Positions 17,632-25,357 of a stretch of 64,000 bases of DNA are shown in pieces. Under the pieces are notes generated by a model. The model saw only the letters and a program-made list of their open reading frames with translations. It searched no databases and had not been told where the DNA came from. Source of the stretch: Falsiroseomonas sp050563535 (GTDB lineage Bacteria > Pseudomonadota > Alphaproteobacteria > Acetobacterales > Acetobacteraceae); NCBI RefSeq assembly GCF_050563535.1, contig NZ_JBNXUO010000001.1:62001-126000 (forward strand), read 5' to 3'. Both the position numbers and the translations under genes were made by a program. The number at the start of each line of letters is the position of its first letter. Position 1 is the first letter of the stretch.

Positions 17632-19419
17632 ATGTACGGAGCGGGGCGGGTTCAGGATCTCGAGGACGCCCTCCCGAGCCTCCGCGCAGCCCGCGGAGGG
17701 GGCCGTGTCGTGCCCTTCGTCGGCGCCGGCCTCAGTCGCCCAAGCTGTCGGGGATGGCCGCAGTTTATCGAGGCGCTCTACCGCGGCTTCGATGGTGTGA
17801 CAGCGCCCACCCTCGCCGCCGCCGACCCCGAGAGCCTCTACCGCGCCGCCGACCGCGTCGCGGCTTGGCTCCGCCTCCGCCCCCCGGAGGAAAGGCTGGA
17901 GCTCCTGCGGAAGGCGCTGCACGACCCGGACATGTCCGACCTTCCGCCCCAGGCCGTCGCGCTGGCCTCCTTCAACTGGCCGCTCGTCATCACGACGAAC
18001 TACGACGACATCGTGCCGCGCGCGTATCGGCGCCGGCGCCCTGGCGACGCGGCCGGCGACTTTGCCATCCTCGGCCGGTCGCGCGACGACTGCGCGCGGG
18101 TTGTCCGCTCCCTCGATGTCCTCGCCAGTCCCATCGTCTGGTACGTCCAGGGCCATGTCGGGGAGGGCGCCGTGCGGCGGTCGCTGCTGGACGAGGTGGT
18201 CGTCGGGCACCAGCAGTACCAGCAGGCCATCAACGCCAGCACCTCCTTCCGGCGCGCTTTCTCAGAGGTCTTCCGCCGCCGCTCGCTGCTCTTCGTCGGG
18301 AGCGGCCTTGCCGAGAGCTACTTCGTGAACCTCATCGCCGAGACGCTCTTCTCCCTCGGGCCCAGCAGTCAGACGCATTTCGCCCTCTTCTGCGACGCCG
18401 ACCTGCAGGGCCGCGTGGACCCGGAGTTCCTGGCCGTCCGCCTCGGCATCACCCCCGTCCGGTACGGCGCCAGCCATGCCGACCTGCCGGCGGCGCTCGA
18501 AGCCATCGGGCGTGACACCGCCGCACCCGCGCCCAGGGCGCGGGCCTTCGGCCTGACGCGGATGACCTTCACCATCCCGCGGGGGGCGAACGGCGGCGCC
18601 AGCCCGGTAGCGGTCGAGCTCCGGCATGGACCGGTCGAGGCACCGCCCGACGGCGGATGTGTCGTGCTGAGCGTCGGGCGCGACCGCGTTGGTGGTCGCT
18701 TCGAGCCTGGGCTTGGCAGCCAGGCGCGCAGCTTCCTCCGCCACTTCGTTGGGCCCGGGCGCCGCGCGGAGACGCGTTTCGTGGATGTTGCCGCCCTGCC
18801 GCAGGGCCGCATGTTCCGGGTGCTGGTCCGCGGCGAGCCGATCCCGGTGTTCCTCCTAGCTGCGCGCGAGCTCGACCATGCCCGCCACGACGACGAGGCG
18901 CGGAGTCTCGCCGTCGTGGCGGAGGCGACGAAGGAGGCGCTGCGTGCCGTCGAGCAGGCGGGGTTCAGCCAGGTGGCCATGGGGTTGATGGCGGCGGGAC
19001 CGTCGCGGACGGACGAGCCCCCCTACTGCCTTGCCGCGCAACTGTCTGGCATCCGCGCCTTCGCGGCCACTCCTGTGCCGTCGCGCGGCGGCATTTCTGC
19101 CGTCGGCATCGACATCGTCGACGACGAGGTCTGGTCGCCGCTGGTGCAGGGGCGCATTCCGGTGCTTGACCTGCTGACCTCCCGCTTGGCGCGCGTCCTG
19201 GTGCGGGTGGCAGATGAGGGCGGGGCGGTCGAGGAGTTCGCCCTTTCCGTGCCGCACGGGTCTACGATCGGCGACGTCCTCGCGACCTACCGGATCGCCG
19301 ACGAGGGGATCGAGATCTCAGCGCGCCCGCTCCCGCGGCGCAGGCTCGGCGAGATGCAGGGTGAGCGGGTGTTTCCGGGCATGGTCATCGACGTCTGCCC
19401 GCCGTCCCTGGACCGGTAA
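17632..19419 (+). CDS. SIR2-domain protein with macro-like and ubiquitin-like C-terminal regions (putative defence effector)
   Basis: Protein of 595 residues starting at ATG 17632 after GAGGGGGCGG. Residues 20-290 are a SIR2_2-type domain: VVPFVGAGLSRP (27-38, NAD-binding GAG), VITTNYDDIV (TTNYD motif), a VQGHVGE element containing the His that normally acts in catalysis, and LLFVGSGLAESYF. Defence-associated SIR2 domains hydrolyse NAD+ after phage sensing. Residues about 330-470 have a macro-like alternation (VVLSVGRD, then SLAVVAEATKEALRAVEQAG, VAMGLMAAG). The last 70 residues (ending FPGMVIDVCPP) look like a beta-grasp/ubiquitin-like fold. The two C-terminal assignments are by eye and uncertain. 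The next gene begins 15 bp downstream. Confidence 0.75.
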   Translation: MYGAGRVQDLEDALPSLRAARGGGRVVPFVGAGLSRPSCRGWPQFIEALYRGFDGVTAPTLAAADPESLYRAADRVAAWLRLRPPEERLELLRKALHDPDMSDLPPQAVALASFNWPLVITTNYDDIVPRAYRRRRPGDAAGDFAILGRSRDDCARVVRSLDVLASPIVWYVQGHVGEGAVRRSLLDEVVVGHQQYQQAINASTSFRRAFSEVFRRRSLLFVGSGLAESYFVNLIAETLFSLGPSSQTHFALFCDADLQGRVDPEFLAVRLGITPVRYGASHADLPAALEAIGRDTAAPAPRARAFGLTRMTFTIPRGANGGASPVAVELRHGPVEAPPDGGCVVLSVGRDRVGGRFEPGLGSQARSFLRHFVGPGRRAETRFVDVAALPQGRMFRVLVRGEPIPVFLLAARELDHARHDDEARSLAVVAEATKEALRAVEQAGFSQVAMGLMAAGPSRTDEPPYCLAAQLSGIRAFAATPVPSRGGISAVGIDIVDDEVWSPLVQGRIPVLDLLTSRLARVLVRVADEGGAVEEFALSVPHGSTIGDVLATYRIADEGIEISARPLPRRRLGEMQGERVFPGMVIDVCPPSLDR

Positions 19420-19434
19420 AGGGGGAGCTCGCCT

Positions 19435-19933
19435 GTGACGAGGTTTTTCGCGCTGACGGAGATCCGCAGGCCGGAAAACGTCATCCCGTTCCTCGGGAAG
19501 CCCGAGCTGCACTGGAAGCCGGGCTACTCGGCCAGCGAGCTGGCGAGATCCTGGGTTACGGCGTCCGACTGTATTCCGGCCTCTGTCCGTGCGGTGCTGG
19601 AGACCTCGGACGAGTATCGCGGGGCCGAGCTGGTGGAGGGGTTCTTCGAGCGGCAGGTGGACCTTCGAACACTCGGCCGCGCCAGCCAGACCGATCTTCT
19701 CGTCCTCCTGCGTGTCGGTGGAGAGTTTGCCGTGCTGGCGGTCGAGGGGAAGGTCGAGGAGGCTTTCGGCCTGCTGGTGTCGGAGTGGGATGACGGCTCG
19801 CCGGGAAAGCGGGCTCGGCTGGCGGGATTGTGCGGGGTGCTTGGGCTCGATCCGGACGCGGTGCGGGCCCTGCGATACCAGCTCCTTCATCGGGCCGTGT
19901 CGGCGGTGTTCGAGGCCGACCGGTATGGGTGCC
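19435..19933 (+). pseudogene. truncated DUF6946-like protein (PD-(D/E)XK-like)
   Basis: GTG 19435 follows GGGGGAG by 7 bases and starts MTRFFALTEIRRPENVIPFL. The 165 recognisable residues match the pattern I know for DUF6946-type proteins: HWKPGYSASELARSW, RASQTDLLVLLRVGGEFAVLAVEGKVEEAFG (Asp, then EGK, as in PD-(D/E)XK nucleases), and LRYQLLHRAVSAVFEADRYG. Homology stops at about 19,931, where the sequence becomes the antisense of another gene; the frame runs on for 58 aberrant residues to 20,106. The C-terminal strand and helix of the fold are lost, so it is probably inactive. It would have been co-transcribed with the SIR2 gene. Confidence 0.65.
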
Positions 19934-20152
19934 GTCGAGCGACCAGCGGTCGGACGCTCCGTCATCGTCGGGTATCCCGGCCTCGCGACAGACGAGGAGG
20001 AGGCGGCCATCGGCCGAGCCCGTGGCGCCCAGCACGGAAGGGTGCTCGGCCAGAAGCCGCTGCAGCAGGTCCTCGCTCTCGTACTCCGCGCGCTGGAGCC
20101 TGGTGAGCCGGCTCGCCGTATTGATGTGGAACACGCTGGTCACGCGCGACAT
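19934..20152 (-). pseudogene. N-terminal fragment of a NucS/DUF91-like endonuclease-family protein
   Basis: ATG 20152 overlaps the stop of the GGCT-HD gene. About 72 residues are recognisable: LQRAEYESEDLLQRLLAEHPSVL and LLLVCREAGIPDDDGASDRWSLD. They resemble the start of a widespread family in which this segment precedes a DHLFLD...VEVKR nuclease core. After DRWSLD the frame passes into the antisense of the DUF6946-like gene and reads low-complexity sequence to 19,556. The nuclease core is therefore deleted. Family naming is from memory of the motif pattern and not confirmed. Confidence 0.55.
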
Positions 20153-21099
20153 GCCGCCGCGATGACTGCCCCGCCGGCAAAGACGTCGCCGATGCCCCAG
20201 GCCGCAGCGCCTTCGGTGTCGACCATCTCCGACGCCCCGCGCTGCCACGCCCCGGCCTGTAGCGCGGGGTCGTGGGCGGCGTCGGTGCTGAGGAAGCGCG
20301 CGATGGGGCGGCGGTGCAGGCGGGACAGCTCCAGCCGATCCGCGTCCCAGCAGCAGCCGATGGTGGGGTCGGCGGAGGTGCCGCCGTGCTCGTGCCCGGC
20401 GCACGCGGCGACCAGCAGGTCCAGCCGCGCAGGGTCCAGCCGGATGAGCCCGTCCCGCGCGAGGCGTCCGGCATGGGCGGCGGCGCGCTCCCCATGGCCA
20501 AGGTCGCGCCCGTCCTCCCGCCGCCGGCAGTCGTGCAGCAGGGCAAAGAGCTCCACCACGCCCGAATCCGCGCCGGGCGTGCGCGCCGCCATCGTCAGGC
20601 CGTTCGCCCGCACCCGGAGCCAGTGTGCCGGGCCATGGATGCCGCCAGGGTCGAGGCCGTAGCCCGCCATCACCTCCCGCACCAGCCAGGGCTGGACGGG
20701 CCGCGCCCAGGGTTTGATGCCGGCGGTGGACAGGCCGAGCCGGCCGCAGGCGGCGAGGATGCGCTCCAGGTAACCCGGACGCGGCATGCCTGGGCGGGTC
20801 TCGGCGGCGAGGTAGACCAGCGCTGGCGCCCCGCCCACCTCGACCTCGGCCCGGCGGTAGGTGCCGTGCTTCACGCCTTCCGCCTCGTCCAGCGCGTCCT
20901 CGCAGGCCGGCGAAAGGTCCCAGAGCAGGCCGGAGGCGCGGGCGGCCGGCTCCTCGACCAGGGTGGCGACGCCCCGGCAGTTGATGGCGAAGCGCCAGCC
21001 CGGCAGCTCCGCCGCGCCCAGCGGCACGGCGGCCGGGCAGCGCCGCGCCATCTGCTCCGCACAGAGGTTGGAGCCGTAGGCGAGGTAGCGCATGCCCAT
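20140..21099 (-). CDS. gamma-glutamylcyclotransferase-like/HD-domain fusion protein
   Basis: Protein of 319 residues. The N-terminal 120 residues have the GGCT/AIG2 fold: MRYLAYGSNLC (YGSN substrate loop) and LDEAEGV with Glu72 as the catalytic acid. The second half carries HD-like metal motifs: IHGPAHWLRV, ELFALLHDCRRRE and AACAGHEHGG, suggesting a phosphohydrolase-like HD domain. ATG 21099 overlaps the VWA gene stop (TGATG). The fusion of a cyclotransferase fold with an HD domain, behind MerR and VWA genes, suggests a three-protein system rather than housekeeping glutathione turnover. Function unknown. Confidence 0.75.
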   Translation of the reverse strand: MGMRYLAYGSNLCAEQMARRCPAAVPLGAAELPGWRFAINCRGVATLVEEPAARASGLLWDLSPACEDALDEAEGVKHGTYRRAEVEVGGAPALVYLAAETRPGMPRPGYLERILAACGRLGLSTAGIKPWARPVQPWLVREVMAGYGLDPGGIHGPAHWLRVRANGLTMAARTPGADSGVVELFALLHDCRRREDGRDLGHGERAAAHAGRLARDGLIRLDPARLDLLVAACAGHEHGGTSADPTIGCCWDADRLELSRLHRRPIARFLSTDAAHDPALQAGAWQRGASEMVDTEGAAAWGIGDVFAGGAVIAAACRA

Positions 21100-22430
21100 C
21101 AGCCCTGGTCCCGGCGCAGCCGTTCGGAGAGGGCGGCGCGCGGTGCGGCGCGGTGGTCCGCCTTGGCGAAGCTCCGCATGGAGGCGGCGGCATAGATCTC
21201 CTTGCTGAGCCGCGGGTCCAGCTCCTCCTCCACCCGGCGGAGCAGCAGCACGAGTTCGGCCAGCAGCGCATCGGCGCCGGGCAGGCCGCGGGCGTAGCGC
21301 TCCATCCACCGGACCTCGCGCTCGAGGAAGTGCTTCGCCCCGCGCCGGTCGCCATCCCGGTTCATGGCGACGGCCCGGCGCATCGCCTCGGCCTGCCAGG
21401 CGGTCATCACCGCGACGGAGACGCCGATATGGCGCGGCTGGGCGTTGTTCTCCGGGCCGCGGGCGAGGGTGAGCGCCGCCTCGGCCGGCACGGCCTCGAC
21501 CGCCTCGCCGGTGCCGGGCTCGGCTCCCCGGGCGACGCCGCCCAACCCGATGGCGGTGCCCGGCTGGCCCGCCGGGCAGTGCAGGCGGAAGACGACTCGG
21601 ACGGGGCGGTCGGGGAGCATGGTGCCGACCAGCACCTCGATGGCGCCGGGCAGGACGGTGTGGGCCCAGCCGCCGACAATCTCGGCGCGGAGGTTCGCTG
21701 GCACGGTCAGGCGCAGCGTGGCGCGCTCGACCAGCGCGGCGCGGCCCTCCAGCAGCTCGCCGAGGACGACCTCGGAGATTTCGGAGGCATGCTCGGCATC
21801 GTGCAGCCGCCCGCCGCCGGCCTCGGCCATGCCGCCGAGGAGGAGTTCGTCGTAGCCGTCGCCGATGCCGACGGCGGAAGTGATGATGCCGCGCTCGAGC
21901 AGCCCGCGGGTGTGACGGGCGAGCTCGGCGGCCTCCGAGATGCCCTCGTTCGCCTGGCCGTCGGAGAGGAGCAGGACGCGGTGGGAGGCCTGGGCGTCGG
22001 CGGCCATGGCGGTCGCGACGTGCTCGGCCGCGAGCAGCCAGCCCTCCCAGAGGTTCGTGCCGCCGCGGGGCTGAAGGCGCCGGACGGCGGAGGTGGCGGC
22101 CGCGCGCCCAGCTTCGTCCATCGGGCGCGCGTCGAGCAGGAGCTCGGCCGTGCTGTCGAAGGCGACGAGGGTGAGGCGGTCGCGCGGGGTGAGGGCGGCG
22201 ATGACGGCGAGCGCGGTGTCGCGGGCGGCCGCGATCTTCGGCCCGCCCATGGAGCCGGAGACGTCCACGGCGAGCGCCAGGTTCAGCGGCGGAGCCTCGT
22301 CGCGGCGTGCGCCGCCCTCGGCGCGGAGCTCGGCGACGGCGTAGCGGACGGAGCCGCCCTCGTGCCAGGCGAGCGCGCGGTCGAGGCCGAGCGCCAGGTC
22401 CAGGGTGGCGGGGGTGGTGGTCTGGTTCAT
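21099..22430 (-). CDS. von Willebrand factor A-domain protein
   Basis: Protein of 443 residues beginning at ATG 22430, overlapping the MerR stop (ATGA). The VWA domain starts near residue 48 with LALAVDVSGSMGG (MIDAS DxSxS at 56-60), continues with GGTNLWEGW (MIDAS Thr) and LLLSDGQANEG (MIDAS Asp). A beta-rich middle section (about 230-330) and a helical C-terminus (about 340-443) with a Cys-free, basic character follow. No signal peptide or membrane segment, so it is cytoplasmic. VWA proteins mediate metal-dependent protein-protein contacts, here probably with the downstream GGCT-HD protein. Confidence 0.85.
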   Translation of the reverse strand: MNQTTTPATLDLALGLDRALAWHEGGSVRYAVAELRAEGGARRDEAPPLNLALAVDVSGSMGGPKIAAARDTALAVIAALTPRDRLTLVAFDSTAELLLDARPMDEAGRAAATSAVRRLQPRGGTNLWEGWLLAAEHVATAMAADAQASHRVLLLSDGQANEGISEAAELARHTRGLLERGIITSAVGIGDGYDELLLGGMAEAGGGRLHDAEHASEISEVVLGELLEGRAALVERATLRLTVPANLRAEIVGGWAHTVLPGAIEVLVGTMLPDRPVRVVFRLHCPAGQPGTAIGLGGVARGAEPGTGEAVEAVPAEAALTLARGPENNAQPRHIGVSVAVMTAWQAEAMRRAVAMNRDGDRRGAKHFLEREVRWMERYARGLPGADALLAELVLLLRRVEEELDPRLSKEIYAAASMRSFAKADHRAAPRAALSERLRRDQG

Positions 22431-23092
22431 CGGTCCCTCCCGAGCAGGATGTCGCGGACGAGGTCGGCGCAGCGCTCGATGCGGGCGCGCGCCTCGGCGT
22501 CGAGGCGTCCGCGGACTGCGAACTCGACGTCGGGGGTGATGGGGATGCGGAGCCATTCCTCCGCGCGCGCCTTGCGGGCGGCCGGCGCAGCGCGGCCCTG
22601 GCCGAGGCGCGTCTCCAACGCCTCGAAGCCCGAGGCCGGGCCGGGCCTGGCGACGGGCGCGAGGGCGCGGGCGGACATGCTGGCCTCGGGCAGCGGGGTG
22701 GGCGCGGCGGCCTTGGCGCGCAGGCCGCGGAGGTAGTCGAGCGCCGCGTCGGGCGCGGGCGCCACGGCGGCGGGCGGCTCCGGCGTCTCCGGGCCGAGGC
22801 CCGTGGCCTTGGCCGCGTGGGCCGCGATCTGCTCCGGCGTGGCGACGAGCAGTTCCTGGCGGATGGCGCCGAGCGGCATGCCGAGGAGGTCGCGCATGGC
22901 GCGGATGGCGAGCAGGCGATGGAGGGTGTCGGCCGGGTAGCGCGCGGCGGGTCCGCGGTTCAGCGGGCCGGGGAGGATGCCCTGGGCGACCCAGGAGCGG
23001 ATGGTCCTGGGCTGAAGGCCGGAGGCAGCGGCGAGGTCGGCGAGGGTCGGTTCGGTGAGCACGTCCGCAACATGGAACGAGCAATGCGACAT
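22427..23092 (-). CDS. MerR-family transcriptional regulator
   Basis: Regulator of 221 residues. The N-terminal winged HTH of MerR type is clear: TLADLAAASGLQPRTIRSWVAQGILPGPLNRGPAARYPADTLHRL, then a dimerisation-helix region (AIRAMRDLLGMPLGAIRQELL). The C-terminal 120 residues are Ala/Pro-rich and end in VEFAVRGRLDAEARARIERCADLVRDIL, not a known ligand domain; no Cys-based metal site is present. ATG 23092 is within a dyad that may be its operator; GTG at 23062 is an alternative start. It overlaps the VWA gene and heads a three-gene operon, so it is probably an autoregulator. Confidence 0.82.
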   Translation of the reverse strand: MSHCSFHVADVLTEPTLADLAAASGLQPRTIRSWVAQGILPGPLNRGPAARYPADTLHRLLAIRAMRDLLGMPLGAIRQELLVATPEQIAAHAAKATGLGPETPEPPAAVAPAPDAALDYLRGLRAKAAAPTPLPEASMSARALAPVARPGPASGFEALETRLGQGRAAPAARKARAEEWLRIPITPDVEFAVRGRLDAEARARIERCADLVRDILLGRDR

Positions 23093-23112
23093 GTCAACAT
23101 AATCGGCATGTC
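23088..23112. promoter_or_regulatory. dyad at the MerR gene start, possible operator
   Basis: GACATG and CATGTC form perfect 6-bp arms separated by 13 bases in an unusually AT-rich patch. The left arm contains the ATG. On the minus strand TTGAGC and TATGTT lie 16 bases apart just upstream, resembling -35/-10 boxes with a short or absent leader. Confidence 0.4.
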
Positions 23113-23213
23113 TATATGCTCAATTGATGTGCTGCTGGCTTTCCAGATCCGCCCGGGTCACCTTGCGTCGGGACAGCTCCTCCAGCCGGGCAGCCCGGTC
23201 ATAGCCCGCGCGA

Positions 23214-25262
23214 TCATCCCCGCACGTCGCGCAGGAACTCGGAACCAGGCCTCACCGCTGAAATCCAGAGATGGTCCCGTGCCCGCGTGCAGGCGACGTA
23301 GAGGAGATGGCGCTCGGTCTCGTAGACCTCCTCGAGATCGGCTTCGTCGGTCACACCTTCGACCCGCTCCTGGAGCGGGAGCACCTCGTCATCACAGGCC
23401 ATGACCGCGACCGCGCGGAATTCGAGACCCTTCGCGAGATGCATGGTGCCAAGGGAGACGCTGCCGGTCACCGCCTCCATCCGGTCCTCGAACTCCGAGG
23501 CAGATACTCCGGCAGCCTTCACGGCAGCGCGGGCGCGGCCGAGCTGTCCGGTCGACCGGACCAGGACACCAATCTCGTGCGGCGCCATGCCCTCCCGAAG
23601 ACGGGCCGCGACCCAGCTGCCCACCCCGCCGCTTTCCGCCGCCGCGTTGTCGAAGATCTGGATGGTCGGTGGTGGCCCGTCGAAGAGCGACACCGTGCCC
23701 TTCCGGCTGTCCCGCTCGCCATCGACGTCGGTGACCGCGCCGGGAAGCAGACGGTCCGCCTGTGTCCTGATCTGGTGGGACGTGCGGTAGTTGACGCGAA
23801 GCGTACTCGACCGCCCCCGCACGTCGAGGCTCAGCGATTTCCAGGAGAAGGGCTGCTGGAAGATCCGCTGGCCCAGGTCGCCGGCCAGGAAGACGCCATC
23901 GGGCTTTCCGCCGGCGAGCGCCGCCAGGAACCGCGCCTCGGGCATGCTCAGGTCCTGAGCCTCGTCCACGACAGCGTGGTCCACCCCGAGGTCCTTCCCC
24001 TTGCGCGCCAGCTCGGTCAGGCGTTCAAAGACCCTGGCCCAGGTAACGAGTTTTTTCGCATCCAGCGCCGCCTGGACCTCGGCGAAGACCGTCCATAGCG
24101 CCTGGCGCTGCTTCTCGCCGAGCCGCGTGCGGCGCCCGAGGCGGGGTGCATCGCGGTAGCCCTCCCAGGAGGTTATCTGCTGGGCGTCGACCACTTCGCT
24201 CCATTCATTGAGGAGGAACGCGATCGGGAAGAAGGTGCTGCTGCCCGCTGCCTTCCGAAGCATCTGGTGGAGGATCGCGTCCGCCACCAGCTGCGGCTGG
24301 CCGAAGGCCTCCGCGTAGAGGTCGTAGGCGAAGCCGGTCAGGGCCTGGACCCGGATACGGGCTGCGAGCGCCGGCTCCCCCGCCACGAGGCTCGCCATGC
24401 GCTGGGCCAGTGCGCGGGCGAGGGGCTTCGAGAAGGTGGTGAGGAGGACGCGCGCCTTCGGGTCGCGGCGGGCCAGGTGCGCGGCGCGATGGAGCGCCAC
24501 GATGGTCTTGCCAGTGCCCGCCGATCCGGTGACGCGGGCGGGGCCGGCATGGCGCCGCTCGACGAGGTCGCGCTGGGCGGGATGCAGGAAGACCGCCCAG
24601 CGATCCCAGGGGTAGTCCAGCGCACGCCGGAGTTCCTCCACGTCGTTGAGGACGCGGAAGCGCCGTTCGGCATCGGGATGGGCGAAGGGATCGGCCTCCG
24701 CCTGGACCGGCTTCGGTGCGGGTGGCTGCTCTCCGACAGCGAGCGAGAGAAGGGCTTCCTGGGCCTCCTGGGGCAGGTGGGGGAGGATCGTGAAGAGCGT
24801 AGCCTCGGTGGCGTTGCGCACGTCCTCGACCCAATCCTCGGGCACGCCGAAGGCCATGAGCTCAGGCTTCCGGAGCCGGCCGAACAGCTTCGGGCCGGCC
24901 GGAGTGGCTGCAGGAGCCGCGACCTCCTCGACCCGCTCCCGCACCTCGACCAGCTGCATGGCGCCCGTGGTCGGGTGGCGCTCGATCCGCCGGCGCTCGG
25001 CCCAGCGATAAGCCTTGTCGTGATGGTCGACATAGGCGAGCAGGAGGGAGGCGCCGGTGCGGTGGATTATTACGCGGATGTCGTCGTTGACGCGGACCGA
25101 CCAGAAGTTCGGGTCCTTCGCCCTGTCGAGCTTATGGAACGACAGGCCCGGCGAGGACGGATCCATTTGCAGGTCGAAGGCGGTGGTCTTGACCGCTCTC
25201 TGCTCCGCGGCCGTCAGGCGGCCGAGGCTGGTCGTGAAGCTGTCGGCGATGCGGAATTCCAT
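23214..25262 (-). CDS. UvrD/Rep-like helicase with N-terminal RelE/ParE-like domain
   Basis: Protein of 682 residues. The first 90 residues resemble a RelE/ParE toxin fold (FWSVRVNDDIRVIIHRTG, then LLLAYVDHHDKAYRWAERR). A linker leads to a superfamily 1A helicase: Walker A GSAGTGKT (246-253), motif Ia LLTTFSKPLA, Walker B VVDEAQDLS, QRIF, LRVNYRTS (motif IV region), GTMHLAKGLEF (motif V) and YVACTRARDHLWI (motif VI). The complete motif set implies an active 3'-5' helicase. The gene stands 95 bp after an HNH nuclease gene on the same strand in a defence cluster; the toxin-like domain may target RNA or ribosomes or serve as a sensor (inference). Confidence 0.88.
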   Translation of the reverse strand: MEFRIADSFTTSLGRLTAAEQRAVKTTAFDLQMDPSSPGLSFHKLDRAKDPNFWSVRVNDDIRVIIHRTGASLLLAYVDHHDKAYRWAERRRIERHPTTGAMQLVEVRERVEEVAAPAATPAGPKLFGRLRKPELMAFGVPEDWVEDVRNATEATLFTILPHLPQEAQEALLSLAVGEQPPAPKPVQAEADPFAHPDAERRFRVLNDVEELRRALDYPWDRWAVFLHPAQRDLVERRHAGPARVTGSAGTGKTIVALHRAAHLARRDPKARVLLTTFSKPLARALAQRMASLVAGEPALAARIRVQALTGFAYDLYAEAFGQPQLVADAILHQMLRKAAGSSTFFPIAFLLNEWSEVVDAQQITSWEGYRDAPRLGRRTRLGEKQRQALWTVFAEVQAALDAKKLVTWARVFERLTELARKGKDLGVDHAVVDEAQDLSMPEARFLAALAGGKPDGVFLAGDLGQRIFQQPFSWKSLSLDVRGRSSTLRVNYRTSHQIRTQADRLLPGAVTDVDGERDSRKGTVSLFDGPPPTIQIFDNAAAESGGVGSWVAARLREGMAPHEIGVLVRSTGQLGRARAAVKAAGVSASEFEDRMEAVTGSVSLGTMHLAKGLEFRAVAVMACDDEVLPLQERVEGVTDEADLEEVYETERHLLYVACTRARDHLWISAVRPGSEFLRDVRG

Positions 25263-25357
25263 GATGTTCCTGCGTCAGGCCGGTGTGTCGAGAGATGCCG
25301 CCCAGCTGACAGGGACGAGCATGGACGGGAGCAACATCGACGAGGGTTCCACCTTGA

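Noticed and set aside
19934..20662. Plus-strand continuation of the DUF6946-like gene as a longer fusion protein
   Set aside because: The extra residues are the antisense of a recognisable minus-strand fragment and of the GGCT-HD gene, so the extension is an artefact of truncation.
22307..23404. Long plus-strand frame opposite the VWA and MerR genes
   Set aside because: Composition is Arg/Gly-rich without domains; the minus-strand genes have clear VWA and MerR signatures.
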